From contig NZ_CP021376.1 in assembly GCF_002157875.1 (NCBI RefSeq), positions 310,001 to 374,000 on the forward strand: DNA of 64,000 nt. Direction: 5' to 3'. Positions 1 through 8,376 of the stretch are shown one piece after another. The notes below the pieces were generated by a model that saw only the letters and a program-made list of their open reading frames with translations, was not told the DNA's origin and did no database searches. Within the stretch, counting starts at the first letter, position 1; every line of letters starts with the position of its first letter. Made by a program: the position numbers and the translations under genes. This stretch comes from Oceanisphaera avium. GTDB taxonomy: Bacteria > Pseudomonadota > Gammaproteobacteria > Enterobacterales > Aeromonadaceae.

Positions 1-285
1 ATTCCGGTCAGCATGTATTGGGCAGTGGTGACTATTACTACGGTAGGCTTTGGAGATATCACGCCTCATACCCCATTGGGTCAAGCGATTGCCTCTATTA
101 CTATGCTGATGGGCTACGCTATTATTGCGGTGCCTACCGGGATTATTACTGCTGAACTGGGTCAAGAAATGCGCCGTGAATACGATGACCGCCGGTGCCC
201 GCAGTGTGAAAAAGGCGGCCATGACAGTGACGCGCTTTTTTGTAAGTTCTGTGGTGGGGAAATGGAAGAGCCTCAGTCAAAATAG
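1..285 (+). CDS. Voltage-gated-type potassium/ion channel, C-terminal part (5' truncated)
   Basis: The reading frame is open from base 1, so the gene starts before the window; 94 residues are visible. They begin in the pore loop with a potassium selectivity filter (T-V-G-F-G-D, visible residues 14-19). A hydrophobic inner helix follows (about 25-50), then a short cytoplasmic tail with a CxxC...CxxC zinc-ribbon (Cys 66, 69, 81, 84). This matches bacterial Ion_trans/Kv-like channels of the inner membrane. The zinc-ribbon tail may help assembly or regulation, which is inference. A strong hairpin terminator follows the stop codon. Ion selectivity for K+ is inferred from the filter only. Confidence 0.85.
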   Translation: MPVSMYWAVVTITTVGFGDITPHTPLGQAIASITMLMGYAIIAVPTGIITAELGQEMRREYDDRRCPQCEKGGHDSDALFCKFCGGEMEEPQSK

Positions 286-303
286 CCGGGCGTTTTGCCA
301 TAA

Positions 304-327
304 AAAAGGGAGCCTAAGCTCCCTTTT
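304..327. terminator. Bidirectional rho-independent terminator
   Basis: Ten-base-pair perfect stem AAAAGGGAGC / GCTCCCTTTT with a CTAA loop. It lies between the convergent channel gene and the small lipoprotein gene, and the A/T tracts in the arms give a U-tract on both strands. Confidence 0.8.
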
Positions 328-352
328 AAAATACAGCCAACAAAAGCGTGTA

Positions 353-697
353 TTAGTTATTATCTTCAGCTTTTAGCTCTTCTAATTTTCTGTCAGCGGC
401 ATCGGCTGCATCAGACATGGCATCGCGCGCTTTATCTGCCTGCTCAGCGGCACCGGCTTTAAGATCAGCCGCACTTTCTTTCAAATCTGCTGAGGTTTCA
501 TCCAGTTGCTCACCGGCTTTTTCCAAGGTGCCTTTTTCTTTTAGGCCCAACGTCTCTTTGCTTTTGTCTTGCAGCTGCTCAACAGAGTTGTCTAATTGTT
601 CGCCGGCTTTTTCGGCGGGGCCTTGATTGTCACAGGCAGCTAAGCCAAAAGCGGTAACAGAAGTTAATAGCAAAATATTAAGTAAAGACTTTTTCAT
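353..697 (-). CDS. Small coiled-coil lipoprotein
   Basis: A 114-residue protein with a lipoprotein signal peptide: positive N-terminus, hydrophobic core, lipobox L-A-A-C with the lipidated cysteine at residue 22. The mature part is almost entirely Ala/Lys/Glu/Asp/Leu and predicted helical. It has two copies of a unit starting E-K-A-G-E-Q-L-D (about residues 29 and 59). It probably sits in the outer or inner membrane facing the periplasm. The start of the mature protein (C-D-N-Q-G-P-A) resembles that of the next lipoprotein (C-E-P-S-G-P-A), suggesting distant paralogues. No specific function can be assigned. A good ribosome-binding site (AGGAGC) precedes the ATG. Confidence 0.75.
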   Translation of the reverse strand: MKKSLLNILLLTSVTAFGLAACDNQGPAEKAGEQLDNSVEQLQDKSKETLGLKEKGTLEKAGEQLDETSADLKESAADLKAGAAEQADKARDAMSDAADAADRKLEELKAEDNN

Positions 698-1008
698 GTT
701 GTGCTCCTAGCAAGGGTTAGTGTGACGTAAGTCACCTTATGTTGTTAACGCCTTATTAATAGCGTACTTATTAACAGAACAACAGCGTCTAAAAAAATAA
801 ATCACGGCGTTTTTAAAATAAAATGCATTAAAATCATATGCTTAATTTAAGTTGCGAGCTGAGTTGTCGCACCTAATAGGGTCATATTATGCTTAGATAT
901 GACAAATCTTGTCTAAGACGGGGCTAAATCGCTATCGTATTTAAGTCGTTATTTAAAAAATAAGACCGCCAAGGCAGTCTTATTAAACACTCACTCGCCA
1001 TAACTTGC
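698..1008. other. Intergenic region between two lipoprotein genes
   Basis: About 310 AT-rich bases with no gene. It holds a short inverted repeat GTGAC-GTAA-GTCAC (722-735), 25-40 bases upstream of the lipoprotein start at 697, where an operator or promoter element could lie. The downstream lipoprotein gene's terminator is at 959-984. I see no convincing sigma-70 promoter that I would assign firmly. Confidence 0.4.
959..984 (-). terminator. Hairpin terminator of the small lipoprotein gene
   Basis: Stem AATAAGAC (959-966) / GTCTTATT (977-984). On the minus strand it follows the stop codon of the 1009-1317 gene and continues into a T-rich stretch (complement of the A-run at 955-960). Confidence 0.6.
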
Positions 1009-1317
1009 TTAGGGCTCGTCAATAGTCTCTTCTAATATTTCATTTAAGCGCTCTTCTGCTTCAACAGACGCCTCTTTGTTGGCTTGATCTATTTGCTCTT
1101 TTTGCTCAGTAATCACTTCAGGCTCAGGTGCATTTTTTTGCACCTCGTTATTAGTATCATTAACCGCAGCTGGCGCGCTCGGTTCGCTCGCGTTATTTTG
1201 CTGCGTGTCTGCCACTTGGTCTATATTGTCGCCAATATCTGCAGCAGGACCTGAAGGTTCACAAGCGGTCAGGCCCAGCAGGGCGCTTAACACTAAGCCA
1301 GTGGTGAGTAGGCGCAT
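1009..1317 (-). CDS. Small acidic lipoprotein
   Basis: A 102-residue lipoprotein. The start at 1317 is chosen over an upstream in-frame ATG because it gives a proper signal peptide, with lipobox L-T-A-C and lipidated Cys 19, and is preceded by AAGGAG. The mature part is rich in Asn, Gln, Glu and Pro, is probably disordered in the middle, and ends in a charged helix. The first mature residues (C-E-P-S-G-P-A) resemble the neighbouring lipoprotein at 353-697. Both lie on the minus strand downstream of cysS but are separated by terminators, so they are probably transcribed independently. Function unknown. Confidence 0.7.
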   Translation of the reverse strand: MRLLTTGLVLSALLGLTACEPSGPAADIGDNIDQVADTQQNNASEPSAPAAVNDTNNEVQKNAPEPEVITEQKEQIDQANKEASVEAEERLNEILEETIDEP

Positions 1318-1372
1318 ATCTAACTCCTTATGAGTGCGAGCCAGAAAAACTGGCAAACAAGGCAAATTAAAG

Positions 1373-1402
1373 ACTCAAGGCGCCAATTATGGCGCCTTGA
1401 GT
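1373..1402. terminator. Strong GC-rich hairpin terminator after cysS
   Basis: Perfect 12-base-pair stem (1373-1384 with 1391-1402; core CAAGGCGCC / GGCGCCTTG) and a six-base loop. It lies just past the cysS stop codon on the minus strand. A T-run (1404-1410) follows on the plus side, so it may also block plus-strand transcription. Confidence 0.75.
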
Positions 1403-1421
1403 TATTTTTTCAATATCTTGG

Positions 1422-2801
1422 TTATTTACGACGCCAGCGTGTACCTTGGGCGCTGTCTTCAAGCTCTATTCCCATTTGCGTCAGTTTATCGCGCGCAGCA
1501 TCGGCTGCAGCCCAGTCTTTATGGCTGCGGGCATCAAGGCGCGCTTGAATTAAGCGCTCTATCTCTGCTACATCATTTTGACTACCCGCAGCTCCTCGTA
1601 AAAAGGAGTCGGGATCTTGCTCTAATAAGCCTAAGATATTACCTAAGTGGCGTAACTGCGCGCCTAACTCAGCGGCCGCTGTTTTATCTGTGCTTTTTAA
1701 GCGATTAATTTCGCGAGCTAAGTCAAATAAAGCAGAATAGGCTTCGGGAGTATTAAAGTCATCGTTCATGGCATGAGTAAAGCGCGCCACATATTCCTCA
1801 CCGCCTTTAGGCTCGGCATCAGGTAAATCCCGCAGTGCGGTATACAGACGCTCCAATGCACTGTGGGCTTTATTGAGATTATCGTCTGAATAATTGAGTT
1901 GGCTGCGATAGTGGCCAGAGAGCAAGAAGTAGCGCACGGTTTCACCATCGTAATGGGCGAGTACATCACGAATAGTAAAAAAATTACCTAGCGACTTAGA
2001 CATCTTTTCTTGGTCAACCATCACCATGCCAGAGTGCATCCAGGTATTGACATAGGGCGTCTGATTAGCACAGCAGCTTTGAGCAATTTCATTTTCATGA
2101 TGAGGAAATTGTAAGTCGGAGCCGCCGCCATGAATATCAAAATGCTTACCAAGATGTTTGCCATTCATGGCCGAGCATTCAATATGCCAGCCTGGACGTC
2201 CTAAGCCCCACGGCGAGGGCCAGCTTGGCTCATCTGGTTTAGATTGCTTCCACAGTACAAAATCCAGAGGATTGCGCTTGGTGTGCTCCACTTCTACCCG
2301 TGCGCCTGCTTGGAGCTGCTCAAGGTTTTGACCAGACAGCTTGCCATAGTCGGCAAAGCTATTAACGGCGAATAGCACATCCCCGTTCTCTGCCACATAG
2401 GCATGCTCATCGGCTAACAACTGCTCCACCATCTGAATGATGTCAGGAATATGCTCGGTGGCTTTAGGCTCTATATCGGGGCGGGCTAAATTTAGGGCCG
2501 CAAAGTCTTGATGCATCTCTTGGGTAAGACGCTCGGTTAGCACTTCACAACGTTCGCCATTTTCTAGCGCACGTTTAATAATTTTATCGTCAATATCGGT
2601 AATATTGCGCACATAGGTGAGGTCGTAACCTAAATAACGTAAATACCGAGTGACTACATCAAATGCCACGAAGGTACGGCCATGACCAATATGGCATAAG
2701 TCATAAATGGTGACACCACAGACATACATGCCGACCTTGCCAGGCACTAAAGGGGTAAATTCTTCTTTTTGTCGGGTCAGGGTATTGTAGATTTTCAGCA
2801 T
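1422..2801 (-). CDS. cysS: Cysteinyl-tRNA synthetase
   Basis: Charges tRNA-Cys with cysteine in the cytoplasm (class I synthetase). The 459-residue length is normal. Visible landmarks are Cys 28 near the N-terminus, the H-I-G-H signature at 37-40, the remaining zinc ligands Cys 209, His 234 and Glu 238, and the K-M-S-K-S loop at 266-270. The C-terminus has the usual helical anticodon-binding domain. The start at 2801 (M-L-K-I-Y-N) matches the family; an in-frame ATG 24 codons upstream only adds unrelated residues. The gene is divergent from ppiB, as in many gammaproteobacteria, and is followed by a strong terminator. Confidence 0.97.
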   Translation of the reverse strand: MLKIYNTLTRQKEEFTPLVPGKVGMYVCGVTIYDLCHIGHGRTFVAFDVVTRYLRYLGYDLTYVRNITDIDDKIIKRALENGERCEVLTERLTQEMHQDFAALNLARPDIEPKATEHIPDIIQMVEQLLADEHAYVAENGDVLFAVNSFADYGKLSGQNLEQLQAGARVEVEHTKRNPLDFVLWKQSKPDEPSWPSPWGLGRPGWHIECSAMNGKHLGKHFDIHGGGSDLQFPHHENEIAQSCCANQTPYVNTWMHSGMVMVDQEKMSKSLGNFFTIRDVLAHYDGETVRYFLLSGHYRSQLNYSDDNLNKAHSALERLYTALRDLPDAEPKGGEEYVARFTHAMNDDFNTPEAYSALFDLAREINRLKSTDKTAAAELGAQLRHLGNILGLLEQDPDSFLRGAAGSQNDVAEIERLIQARLDARSHKDWAAADAARDKLTQMGIELEDSAQGTRWRRK

Positions 2802-2961
2802 GATTCCACGTCTTGATGAGGGTATTAGGGAGTAAAGCGCCACTATTGAACCTTTAATGGCTAATAGGTGCAAGTCTTGCGCGTGCTTGGGGTTCGCTAT
2901 CGGGCGAGTATGCGCTAAAATCGAGCGCTGAACCTCTTACCTCTAATATTGGAATTTGATT

Positions 2962-3459
2962 ATGGTCACATTACATACTAACCATGGCGACATCACTTTA
3001 AATTTATTTGCCGATAAGGCGCCAGCCACAGTGGCTAACTTCTTACAATATTGCCGCGATGGCCATTATGACGGTGTCTTATTTCACCGAGTGATTGATG
3101 GCTTTATGATCCAAGGTGGCGGTTTTGACACTGATTTTAAAGAAAAAGCCACACGTGAGTCGATCAAAAACGAAGCGGATAATGGTTTATCTAATAAAAT
3201 TGGCACTGTGGCTATGGCGCGTACGTCTGAGCCTCATTCGGCCTCGGCGCAGTTTTTTATTAACGTAGGCGACAATGACTTCTTAAACTTTAAATCTGCT
3301 ACTACCCAAGGCTATGGCTACTGCGTATTTGGGGAAGTGGTTGAGGGAATGGACGTAGTTAATCGCATTAAAGACGTCGCTACTGGCAACCGTGGCTATG
3401 TGCACCAAGATGTGCCTGTAGAAGATGTGGTCATCAACAGTGTGACGGTTAGCGAGTAA
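2962..3459 (+). CDS. ppiB: Peptidyl-prolyl cis-trans isomerase B (cyclophilin)
   Basis: Cytoplasmic cyclophilin that accelerates proline isomerisation during protein folding. The protein has 165 residues, the normal length, and no signal peptide, which separates it from periplasmic PpiA. The cyclophilin core is evident: F-H-R-V-I (about 44-48), F-M-I-Q-G-G-G (51-57), M-A-R (about 90), S-A-Q-F-F-I-N (about 98-104) and the C-terminal S-V-T-V-S-E of the E. coli enzyme. The ATG at 2962 is preferred over an in-frame TTG six bases upstream. It is followed by lpxH in the same direction, the conserved order in enterics. Confidence 0.96.
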   Translation: MVTLHTNHGDITLNLFADKAPATVANFLQYCRDGHYDGVLFHRVIDGFMIQGGGFDTDFKEKATRESIKNEADNGLSNKIGTVAMARTSEPHSASAQFFINVGDNDFLNFKSATTQGYGYCVFGEVVEGMDVVNRIKDVATGNRGYVHQDVPVEDVVINSVTVSE

Positions 3460-3500
3460 GCTAGACTCGTCCCTGTAGTCTGGATATTTTACTGCTATTT

Positions 3501-3522
3501 AATGGCAGCGTTGGCTGCCATT
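3501..3522 (+). terminator. Hairpin after ppiB
   Basis: Stem AATGGCAGC / GCTGCCATT with a GTTG loop, about 40 bases after the ppiB stop codon. The downstream T-tract is weak, so termination may be partial and some transcripts may read on into lpxH. Confidence 0.55.
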
Positions 3523-3616
3523 GTTCATCATTCCCTTAGCCTCCTTAGCTTAGCTATTAATGCCGTGAAAAATAACTAAGTTAAGGGTGTTTGCTAATAA
3601 TTAAAAAGAGCGAGCT

Positions 3617-4354
3617 GTGAATCACCGCACCCTGTTTATTGCCGACTTACATTTAAGTGCCGATCGCCCCGATATGACGGCGGCTTTTTTGCGCTTTATG
3701 CGTGAAGATGCCCTTAATGCCGATGCATTATATGTGTTGGGTGACTTATTTGAGTTTTCTATTGGCGATGATGAAGTCAGTGCGCTAAATGGTGAAGTAG
3801 CGGCGGCGTTTTTAGCTTGTAGTCAGCAAGGAACACCGGTCTATTTTATTCACGGTAATCGAGATTTCATGGTGGGGCGGCGCTTTGCTCGTGCCGCTGG
3901 CATGACTTTGTTGCCAGAGCACACTCTTATCGATCTCTATGGTGAACCCACGCTCATTATGCATGGCGATACCTTATGCATTGATGATGCGGGCTATCAG
4001 CGATATCGGCGAATTACCCGCTGGGGTTGGCTACAGTGGTTATTTATGCGTTTGCCTTTGAGCTTTCGCTTAAATATCGCCGATGGTATTCGTAGCAAAA
4101 GTGCTGCCGCTAAAGAGGGTAAAGTCATGCAGGTGATGGATGTTAACCAAGCAGAAGTAGAGCGCCAAATGCAGCGTTATAACGTTCGCACCTTGATCCA
4201 CGGTCATACTCATAGGCCCAATATTCATCACTTACAGATTAATGAACAAGCGGCGCGGCGTATTGTTCTGGGCGATTGGTACAGCCAAGGCAGTGTATTA
4301 GTAGTGGACACTGGCGGCGTGGAACTACAAAACCGACCCTTAACTCTTGCTTAA
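3617..4354 (+). CDS. lpxH: UDP-2,3-diacylglucosamine diphosphatase
   Basis: Calcineurin-like metallophosphoesterase that hydrolyses UDP-2,3-diacylglucosamine to lipid X and UMP, the fourth step of lipid A synthesis at the inner membrane face. The 245-residue protein shows every metal-binding motif: D10-x-H12, G-D-L-F-E (42-46), G-N-R-D (80-83), M-H-G-D (about 115-118) and H-G-H-T-H (about 195-199). It begins with GTG, and the family's N-terminus fits this start. Its position behind ppiB and the lpxK/msbA/kdsB cluster elsewhere in the window are both consistent with lipid A biogenesis. Confidence 0.96.
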   Translation: MNHRTLFIADLHLSADRPDMTAAFLRFMREDALNADALYVLGDLFEFSIGDDEVSALNGEVAAAFLACSQQGTPVYFIHGNRDFMVGRRFARAAGMTLLPEHTLIDLYGEPTLIMHGDTLCIDDAGYQRYRRITRWGWLQWLFMRLPLSFRLNIADGIRSKSAAAKEGKVMQVMDVNQAEVERQMQRYNVRTLIHGHTHRPNIHHLQINEQAARRIVLGDWYSQGSVLVVDTGGVELQNRPLTLA

Positions 4355-4369
4355 GCCGCGCTAAGTAAC

Positions 4370-4397
4370 AATAAAGCCAGTTATAACTGGCTTTATT
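4370..4397. terminator. Bidirectional terminator between lpxH and the helicase gene
   Basis: A 28-base perfect palindrome whose arms contain AATAAAGCCAGTTA and its complement. It lies between convergent genes and ends in T-rich sequence on both strands. Confidence 0.8.
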
Positions 4398-4426
4398 TGC
4401 TTTGAACATTTAATTACTTATTAATG

Positions 4427-5815
4427 CTAGTGCTCATCAGTAGAAGGCGTGGGCTTTTTACGCTTTAAGGGCGCCATGCCATCATTGGAGCCTAAGCCTT
4501 GATTAGGCGCTAATCGATCGCTGCGATCTTTAAAGGCTTTTTCTGGTTTTTTCTTCTTCACTGGCTGGTAAGCGTTCGGCCCGCCTTTACCTTGATAACC
4601 CTTCCCTCTGGTTACTGCTTGCTTTTGCGCCTTGGGCGCTTTAGGACGAATACCTTTAAATTTACCTGCAAGCCCCTCAATCACCTCAAAGCTAATCTCT
4701 TGTTGTAAGAAGCGCTCTACGCGTTTAAAAGACTCCCAGTCATTGGGGCCGACTAAGGAGATGGCCAGCCCTTTAGCGCCTGCTCGGCCGGTGCGACCAA
4801 TGCGGTGGACATATTCTTCAGCTTGTTTTGGCATATCAAAATTGATGACCAAAGACACCTGTAATAAGTCTAAACCGCGCGAAGCTACATCCGTAGTGAT
4901 CAGTACTTTAAATTGCCCACGGCTAAAGCTGTCCATAATCCGATTACGCTCAGCTTGGCTCATGTCGCCACTGAGTGCTTCGGCACTTAAGCCTTGTGCT
5001 TTTAGCAAGTTTGCTAAGCGCTCAGTATCGGGGCGGGTAGCGGTAAAAATAATGGCTTGGTTATAATGTTGCTCGGTTAAAATATGCTGTAACAGCGCTT
5101 GCTTGTGATCTAGGTGATCACACAGATGAAAGCGCTTTTCTATATCCCCATGCTCAGCATTGGCTGCGCCCACCGCGATGCGCTTAGGAGCGCGTAATAG
5201 TTTATCTGCCATGTCGTTAACTTGGGCATGGTCGAGAGTGGCAGAGAACATCAGAGTTTGACGGCGGCGATGATCAGCGGCGTCATTGATTTGATTTAGC
5301 TCATTAACAAAACCTAAGTCTAACATGCGATCCGCTTCATCCATGATTAATAGCTCAAGGCCATTAAGCATAAGGGAGCGTTCTGATAAATGATTGGCTA
5401 AGCGCCCTGGGGTGGCCACAATAATATGCGGTTGCCTGCGTAATAACTTAATTTGATCGTTAAAGTTTTCACCGCCTAATAACAGCGCAATATTAAAAGA
5501 TGTGCCGCTTGTCAGTGAGCGAAGCTGTTCATACACTTGTTTGGCAAGCTCGCGGGTAGGCGCTAAAATCAGCGCCCTAGGATCACGTTTACTTAACGCT
5601 TTGGTCTTCATTAACTTATGCAAAGAGGGCAATAAAAAGGCGAGTGTTTTACCAGAACCCGTTTTAGAAGAGGCAATCAGATCCTGACCATTAAGGATAA
5701 CGGGAATGGCCTGATCTTGAATTTCTGTAGGCGTATGCAGCCCTTGGTGCTCTAAGGCACTTAAGAGTCGAGAGTCTAGGCCCAGATCTTTAAACGGTTC
5801 TATGGGGTTTGCCAA
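4427..5815 (-). CDS. DEAD-box ATP-dependent RNA helicase
   Basis: Unwinds RNA duplexes in ribosome assembly or mRNA turnover. The 462 residues contain the Q-motif region (about 25-35), Walker A S-K-T-G-S-G-K-T (50-57), P-T-R-E-L-A (about 86-91), D-E-A-D (159-162), S-A-T, and H-R-I-G-R-T-G-R-A-G near residue 340. A Lys/Pro/Gly-rich basic tail of about 80 residues probably binds RNA. I choose a TTG start at 5815: AGGAG lies seven bases upstream and the protein then begins right before the F-x-x-L-G-L motif. A longer frame begins at 5893. The exact subfamily (RhlE-like or other) cannot be fixed by eye. Confidence 0.93.
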   Translation of the reverse strand: MANPIEPFKDLGLDSRLLSALEHQGLHTPTEIQDQAIPVILNGQDLIASSKTGSGKTLAFLLPSLHKLMKTKALSKRDPRALILAPTRELAKQVYEQLRSLTSGTSFNIALLLGGENFNDQIKLLRRQPHIIVATPGRLANHLSERSLMLNGLELLIMDEADRMLDLGFVNELNQINDAADHRRRQTLMFSATLDHAQVNDMADKLLRAPKRIAVGAANAEHGDIEKRFHLCDHLDHKQALLQHILTEQHYNQAIIFTATRPDTERLANLLKAQGLSAEALSGDMSQAERNRIMDSFSRGQFKVLITTDVASRGLDLLQVSLVINFDMPKQAEEYVHRIGRTGRAGAKGLAISLVGPNDWESFKRVERFLQQEISFEVIEGLAGKFKGIRPKAPKAQKQAVTRGKGYQGKGGPNAYQPVKKKKPEKAFKDRSDRLAPNQGLGSNDGMAPLKRKKPTPSTDEH

Positions 5816-6039
5816 CGTGATGCTCCTAACAACATAAAATAATAATGATCTGCATTCACCCGTGTGCTGAGAGAGGTAACTGGAAGGTGTCACTAGGGAG
5901 TAGTATTCACCAGTGTTGCAGAAAATTTCAGTATAGAAAATGGCGACTATTGTATAAGAATTTTAAATATAAGTATGCTTAGTAACAGAGCATCACCTAA
6001 AGATACAGTAGGGTGTAAAAGGGATGCTCTCAAGGGGTG

Positions 6040-6306
6040 TTAGCGCAGCTGACTATCTTTACTGGCGCGTCGATTAACGCCACCGCTGGCTGCTTGATGT
6101 TTTTCTTGCTTAGCCTGACAAGCAATACATAATTTGACGCCCGGCACCGCATGGCGGCGAGCCTCTGGAATAGGCGCATCACACTCTTCGCAGTGGTGTA
6201 AACTATCGCCCACTTTTAAATGGCTGCGTGCTTCATTAACCGCATCCGCCACACTTGCATCAATTTGTTCTTGTACGGCGCCATCTTTTGCCCAACCCAC
6301 CGCCAT
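6040..6306 (-). CDS. ybiI: DksA/TraR-type C4 zinc-finger protein, YbiI family
   Basis: An 88-residue protein closely matching E. coli YbiI in length and pattern, including the M-A-x-G-W-A start and the R-R-x-S-K-D-S-Q-L-R end. It has a CxxC...CxxC zinc finger (Cys 39, 42, 60, 63) and a P-G-V-K-L-C-I-A-C segment typical of the DksA/TraR family. It lacks the long coiled coil of DksA, so a secondary-channel RNA polymerase role is uncertain; the function of YbiI proteins is not settled. It stands alone and has a GGAG-like site before the ATG. Confidence 0.9.
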   Translation of the reverse strand: MAVGWAKDGAVQEQIDASVADAVNEARSHLKVGDSLHHCEECDAPIPEARRHAVPGVKLCIACQAKQEKHQAASGGVNRRASKDSQLR

Positions 6307-6392
6307 ATCCGCTCCTTATCCCACTCATTTATTAATTTAGTATAGCCATAGCATTATATTGCGAAAATAAAAGTTCATTTATCACTCTTCCT

Positions 6393-6408
6393 TCACACTT
6401 TAGTGTGA
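6393..6408. promoter_or_regulatory. Palindrome upstream of the Mop-domain gene
   Basis: TCACACT-TT-AGTGTGA, a perfect 7-2-7 inverted repeat about 85 bases upstream of the start codon at 6492. Size and position suit an operator for a dimeric regulator. It does not resemble the known ModE half-site, and its half-sites are oriented opposite to those of CRP. Confidence 0.4.
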
Positions 6409-6491
6409 TAGACAGCAGCAAATATTGGGTAAATTAGCTAATACTGGTTGAATGGTTTGCTTCATTTGAAGCGAATAGAAAAGGAATCGTG

Positions 6492-6917
6492 ATGAAAATC
6501 AGTGCGCGTAACCAGCTCCCCGGTATTATTACTGAGATCACTGCAGGAGCAGTTAATAGCGAAGTAAGTTTGCGTCTTGCCAATGATCAAGTGCTGACCG
6601 CTATTATTACTGCTGCCAGTGTAGAAAAGTTGGACCTGCAAGTCGGTAAAGCCGCTTATGCCATTATTAAGGCCTCGAGCGTCATGTTAGTGACAGGAAC
6701 GGCGGTAACCACTTCTGCACGTAATCAATTAGCTGGCGCCGTTAGTCAAGTAACACAGGGCGCGGTAAATAGTGAAGTGATACTCGATATGGGCGCTAAT
6801 ATAAGCATTGCTGCTATTATCACCAAAGATAGCTGTGAGCGGTTAGAGTTAGATAAAGGTCAATCTGCTCATGCGCTAATTAAAGCGTCTTGCATTATGC
6901 TAGCCGTAGACGCTTAG
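6492..6917 (+). CDS. Tandem Mop-domain molybdate-binding protein (molbindin, ModG-like)
   Basis: A 141-residue protein made of two Mop/TOBE domains of about 68 residues. Each begins S-A-R-N-Q-L (residues 4 and 75) and contains A-V-N-S-E-V and an A-I-I-x-A/K-x-S segment. Proteins of this build oligomerise and bind several molybdate or tungstate ions in the cytoplasm, serving as storage or buffer. The ATG at 6492 has AAGGA at good spacing; a GTG directly upstream is not needed. A molybdenum role fits the presence of mobB at 15.1 kb, although the genes are far apart. No molybdate transporter genes lie nearby. Confidence 0.88.
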   Translation: MKISARNQLPGIITEITAGAVNSEVSLRLANDQVLTAIITAASVEKLDLQVGKAAYAIIKASSVMLVTGTAVTTSARNQLAGAVSQVTQGAVNSEVILDMGANISIAAIITKDSCERLELDKGQSAHALIKASCIMLAVDA

Positions 6918-6948
6918 CTTCTAAAGAAATACCGCTCTTTCTTATTAA

Positions 6949-6984
6949 TAAAGGGACTAAGCGCTATTAGGATAGGTCCCTTTA
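6949..6984. terminator. Hairpin between convergent Mop-domain and permease genes
   Basis: Stem TAAAGGGAC (6949-6957) / GTCCCTTTA (6976-6984) with an 18-base loop. The right arm includes the stop codon of the minus-strand permease gene. A long loop and lack of a clear U-run make termination efficiency uncertain. Confidence 0.45.
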
Positions 6985-8121
6985 CTTACCTAACAATTCC
7001 CCCAGTGGTCGCAGATTTTCTACATGATCACACAATGATTTAATCACCATCAAAATGGGTGTGGCGATCACTAAGCCGATTGGCCCCCAGATCCAGCCCC
7101 AAAATAGCAAGCCAACAAAAATAGCTACGGGATTTAAGCTAGATAAATGACTGGTAAGCCAAGGTGTTAATAAATTGCCTTGGATACTGGTCACCACCAG
7201 TGAGGCTCCCGCCACTAATAGTGCCATATCAAAGGTGCCAAATTGGACAAAGGCGGCAATGCCTGAGCCAATAAAAATGAGTACCGGCCCTACATAGGGA
7301 ATACCACTGGCAATGCCTGCCATGAGTCCCCATAGACCTGGTTGCTCTACCTCTAATAACCAAAAGGTTAGCCAAGTAAACACACCTACAAAGACGGAGC
7401 TTAACAACATAACAAATAAGAAGCGCCGCACTTGATGGTGAAAATCATCCATGATGTGCGTAGCTTTGCGCATTCGTTCAAAAGAGGGGCCTGAAATACG
7501 GATCACTTTGCGTCGATATAATTTACCGACCGCTAATAAAAAATAAACCAATAACAATGATGAAAATACTTGGGACACCATCACTAAAGCTGCGGAAGCT
7601 CCGCCCATAATAAACGCTTGCACATTGAAGGGTTTCTCTACAATTCGTACCGGTGTAATGCCTGGCGTGCGCTTTTTTTTATCGCTGGTACTGTCTTCAA
7701 TTTCTTTGGCGGCTTTTTGCGCCTTTTCTATAATACTGGCTTCTTTAGCAGGCGCTTGTGCGGAGGTTTGTTTAAATTTGCTAACGGCGATAGGTATTTT
7801 ATCAAGCATGGCCACCGCTTCTCGCTGTAGCGGGATACTGGCGCTGAGCATCAGTGCAATTACTAGGCTGACAATAATGGCAGCACTAATAGGGCGAGGG
7901 ACTTTAAATTTATCGAAGGGAAATAATAATGGGTCTAGCGCATAACTGAGAAAAACCGCCACAATTAAGGGCAATAAAATGGCTTGGGCCCAATCAATAA
8001 AAAAAACGCCGGCTAAAGTAGCCAAAATAATAAGCGAAGCATTACGGGCATTAAAGGCATCCAATAATGCCGGTCCCGAGGAAGAGGGCGATGTCTCAGG
8101 TGTATCATGAGAGTCTAACAT
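6982..8121 (-). CDS. AI-2E family (PerM/YdiK-like) inner-membrane transporter
   Basis: A 379-residue polytopic membrane protein. Two N-terminal hydrophobic segments (about 28-75) are followed by a helix near 85-105 and a Lys/Ala/Glu-rich soluble region of about 70 residues. A C-terminal block of several transmembrane helices contains G-I-P-Y-V-G-P (about 268-274) and the L-N-P-V-A-I-F-V-G segment (about 330-338), both signatures of the AI-2E/PerM permease family. Members are proposed to export autoinducer-2 or to act as Na+/H+ antiporters; the substrate here is unknown. The ATG has AAGGA upstream. The charged insert between helices is somewhat long, as in PerM-type members. Confidence 0.88.
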   Translation of the reverse strand: MLDSHDTPETSPSSSGPALLDAFNARNASLIILATLAGVFFIDWAQAILLPLIVAVFLSYALDPLLFPFDKFKVPRPISAAIIVSLVIALMLSASIPLQREAVAMLDKIPIAVSKFKQTSAQAPAKEASIIEKAQKAAKEIEDSTSDKKKRTPGITPVRIVEKPFNVQAFIMGGASAALVMVSQVFSSLLLVYFLLAVGKLYRRKVIRISGPSFERMRKATHIMDDFHHQVRRFLFVMLLSSVFVGVFTWLTFWLLEVEQPGLWGLMAGIASGIPYVGPVLIFIGSGIAAFVQFGTFDMALLVAGASLVVTSIQGNLLTPWLTSHLSSLNPVAIFVGLLFWGWIWGPIGLVIATPILMVIKSLCDHVENLRPLGELLGK

Positions 8122-8325
8122 TAGCGTATTCCTTAATAAGCGTCAGATGAGTGTAACCCCACTTATCAATTGATGCGCCTATATTAAACAAAGTGGGTTA
8201 TTTTAGCGCAGATTAAGAAAGAATGTATTTGATATTCCAAGTGGTCTTTGTTGAGCACTTATACAGCTTAGTAGAGGAAAAGTTTTAAAAAAACCGTTAA
8301 CAAGAGTCCTACTTAAGAGTAAAAA

Positions 8326-8348
8326 TGAGCCTAGCAAGGCTAGGCTCA
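8326..8348 (-). terminator. Rho-independent terminator of the duplicated-domain periplasmic protein gene
   Basis: Stem TGAGCCTAGC / GCTAGGCTCA with an AAG loop, followed on the minus strand by five Us (A-run 8321-8325). Confidence 0.85.
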
Positions 8349-8376
8349 GATAAAAGCACGGCTAGGTGGAAGTAAC

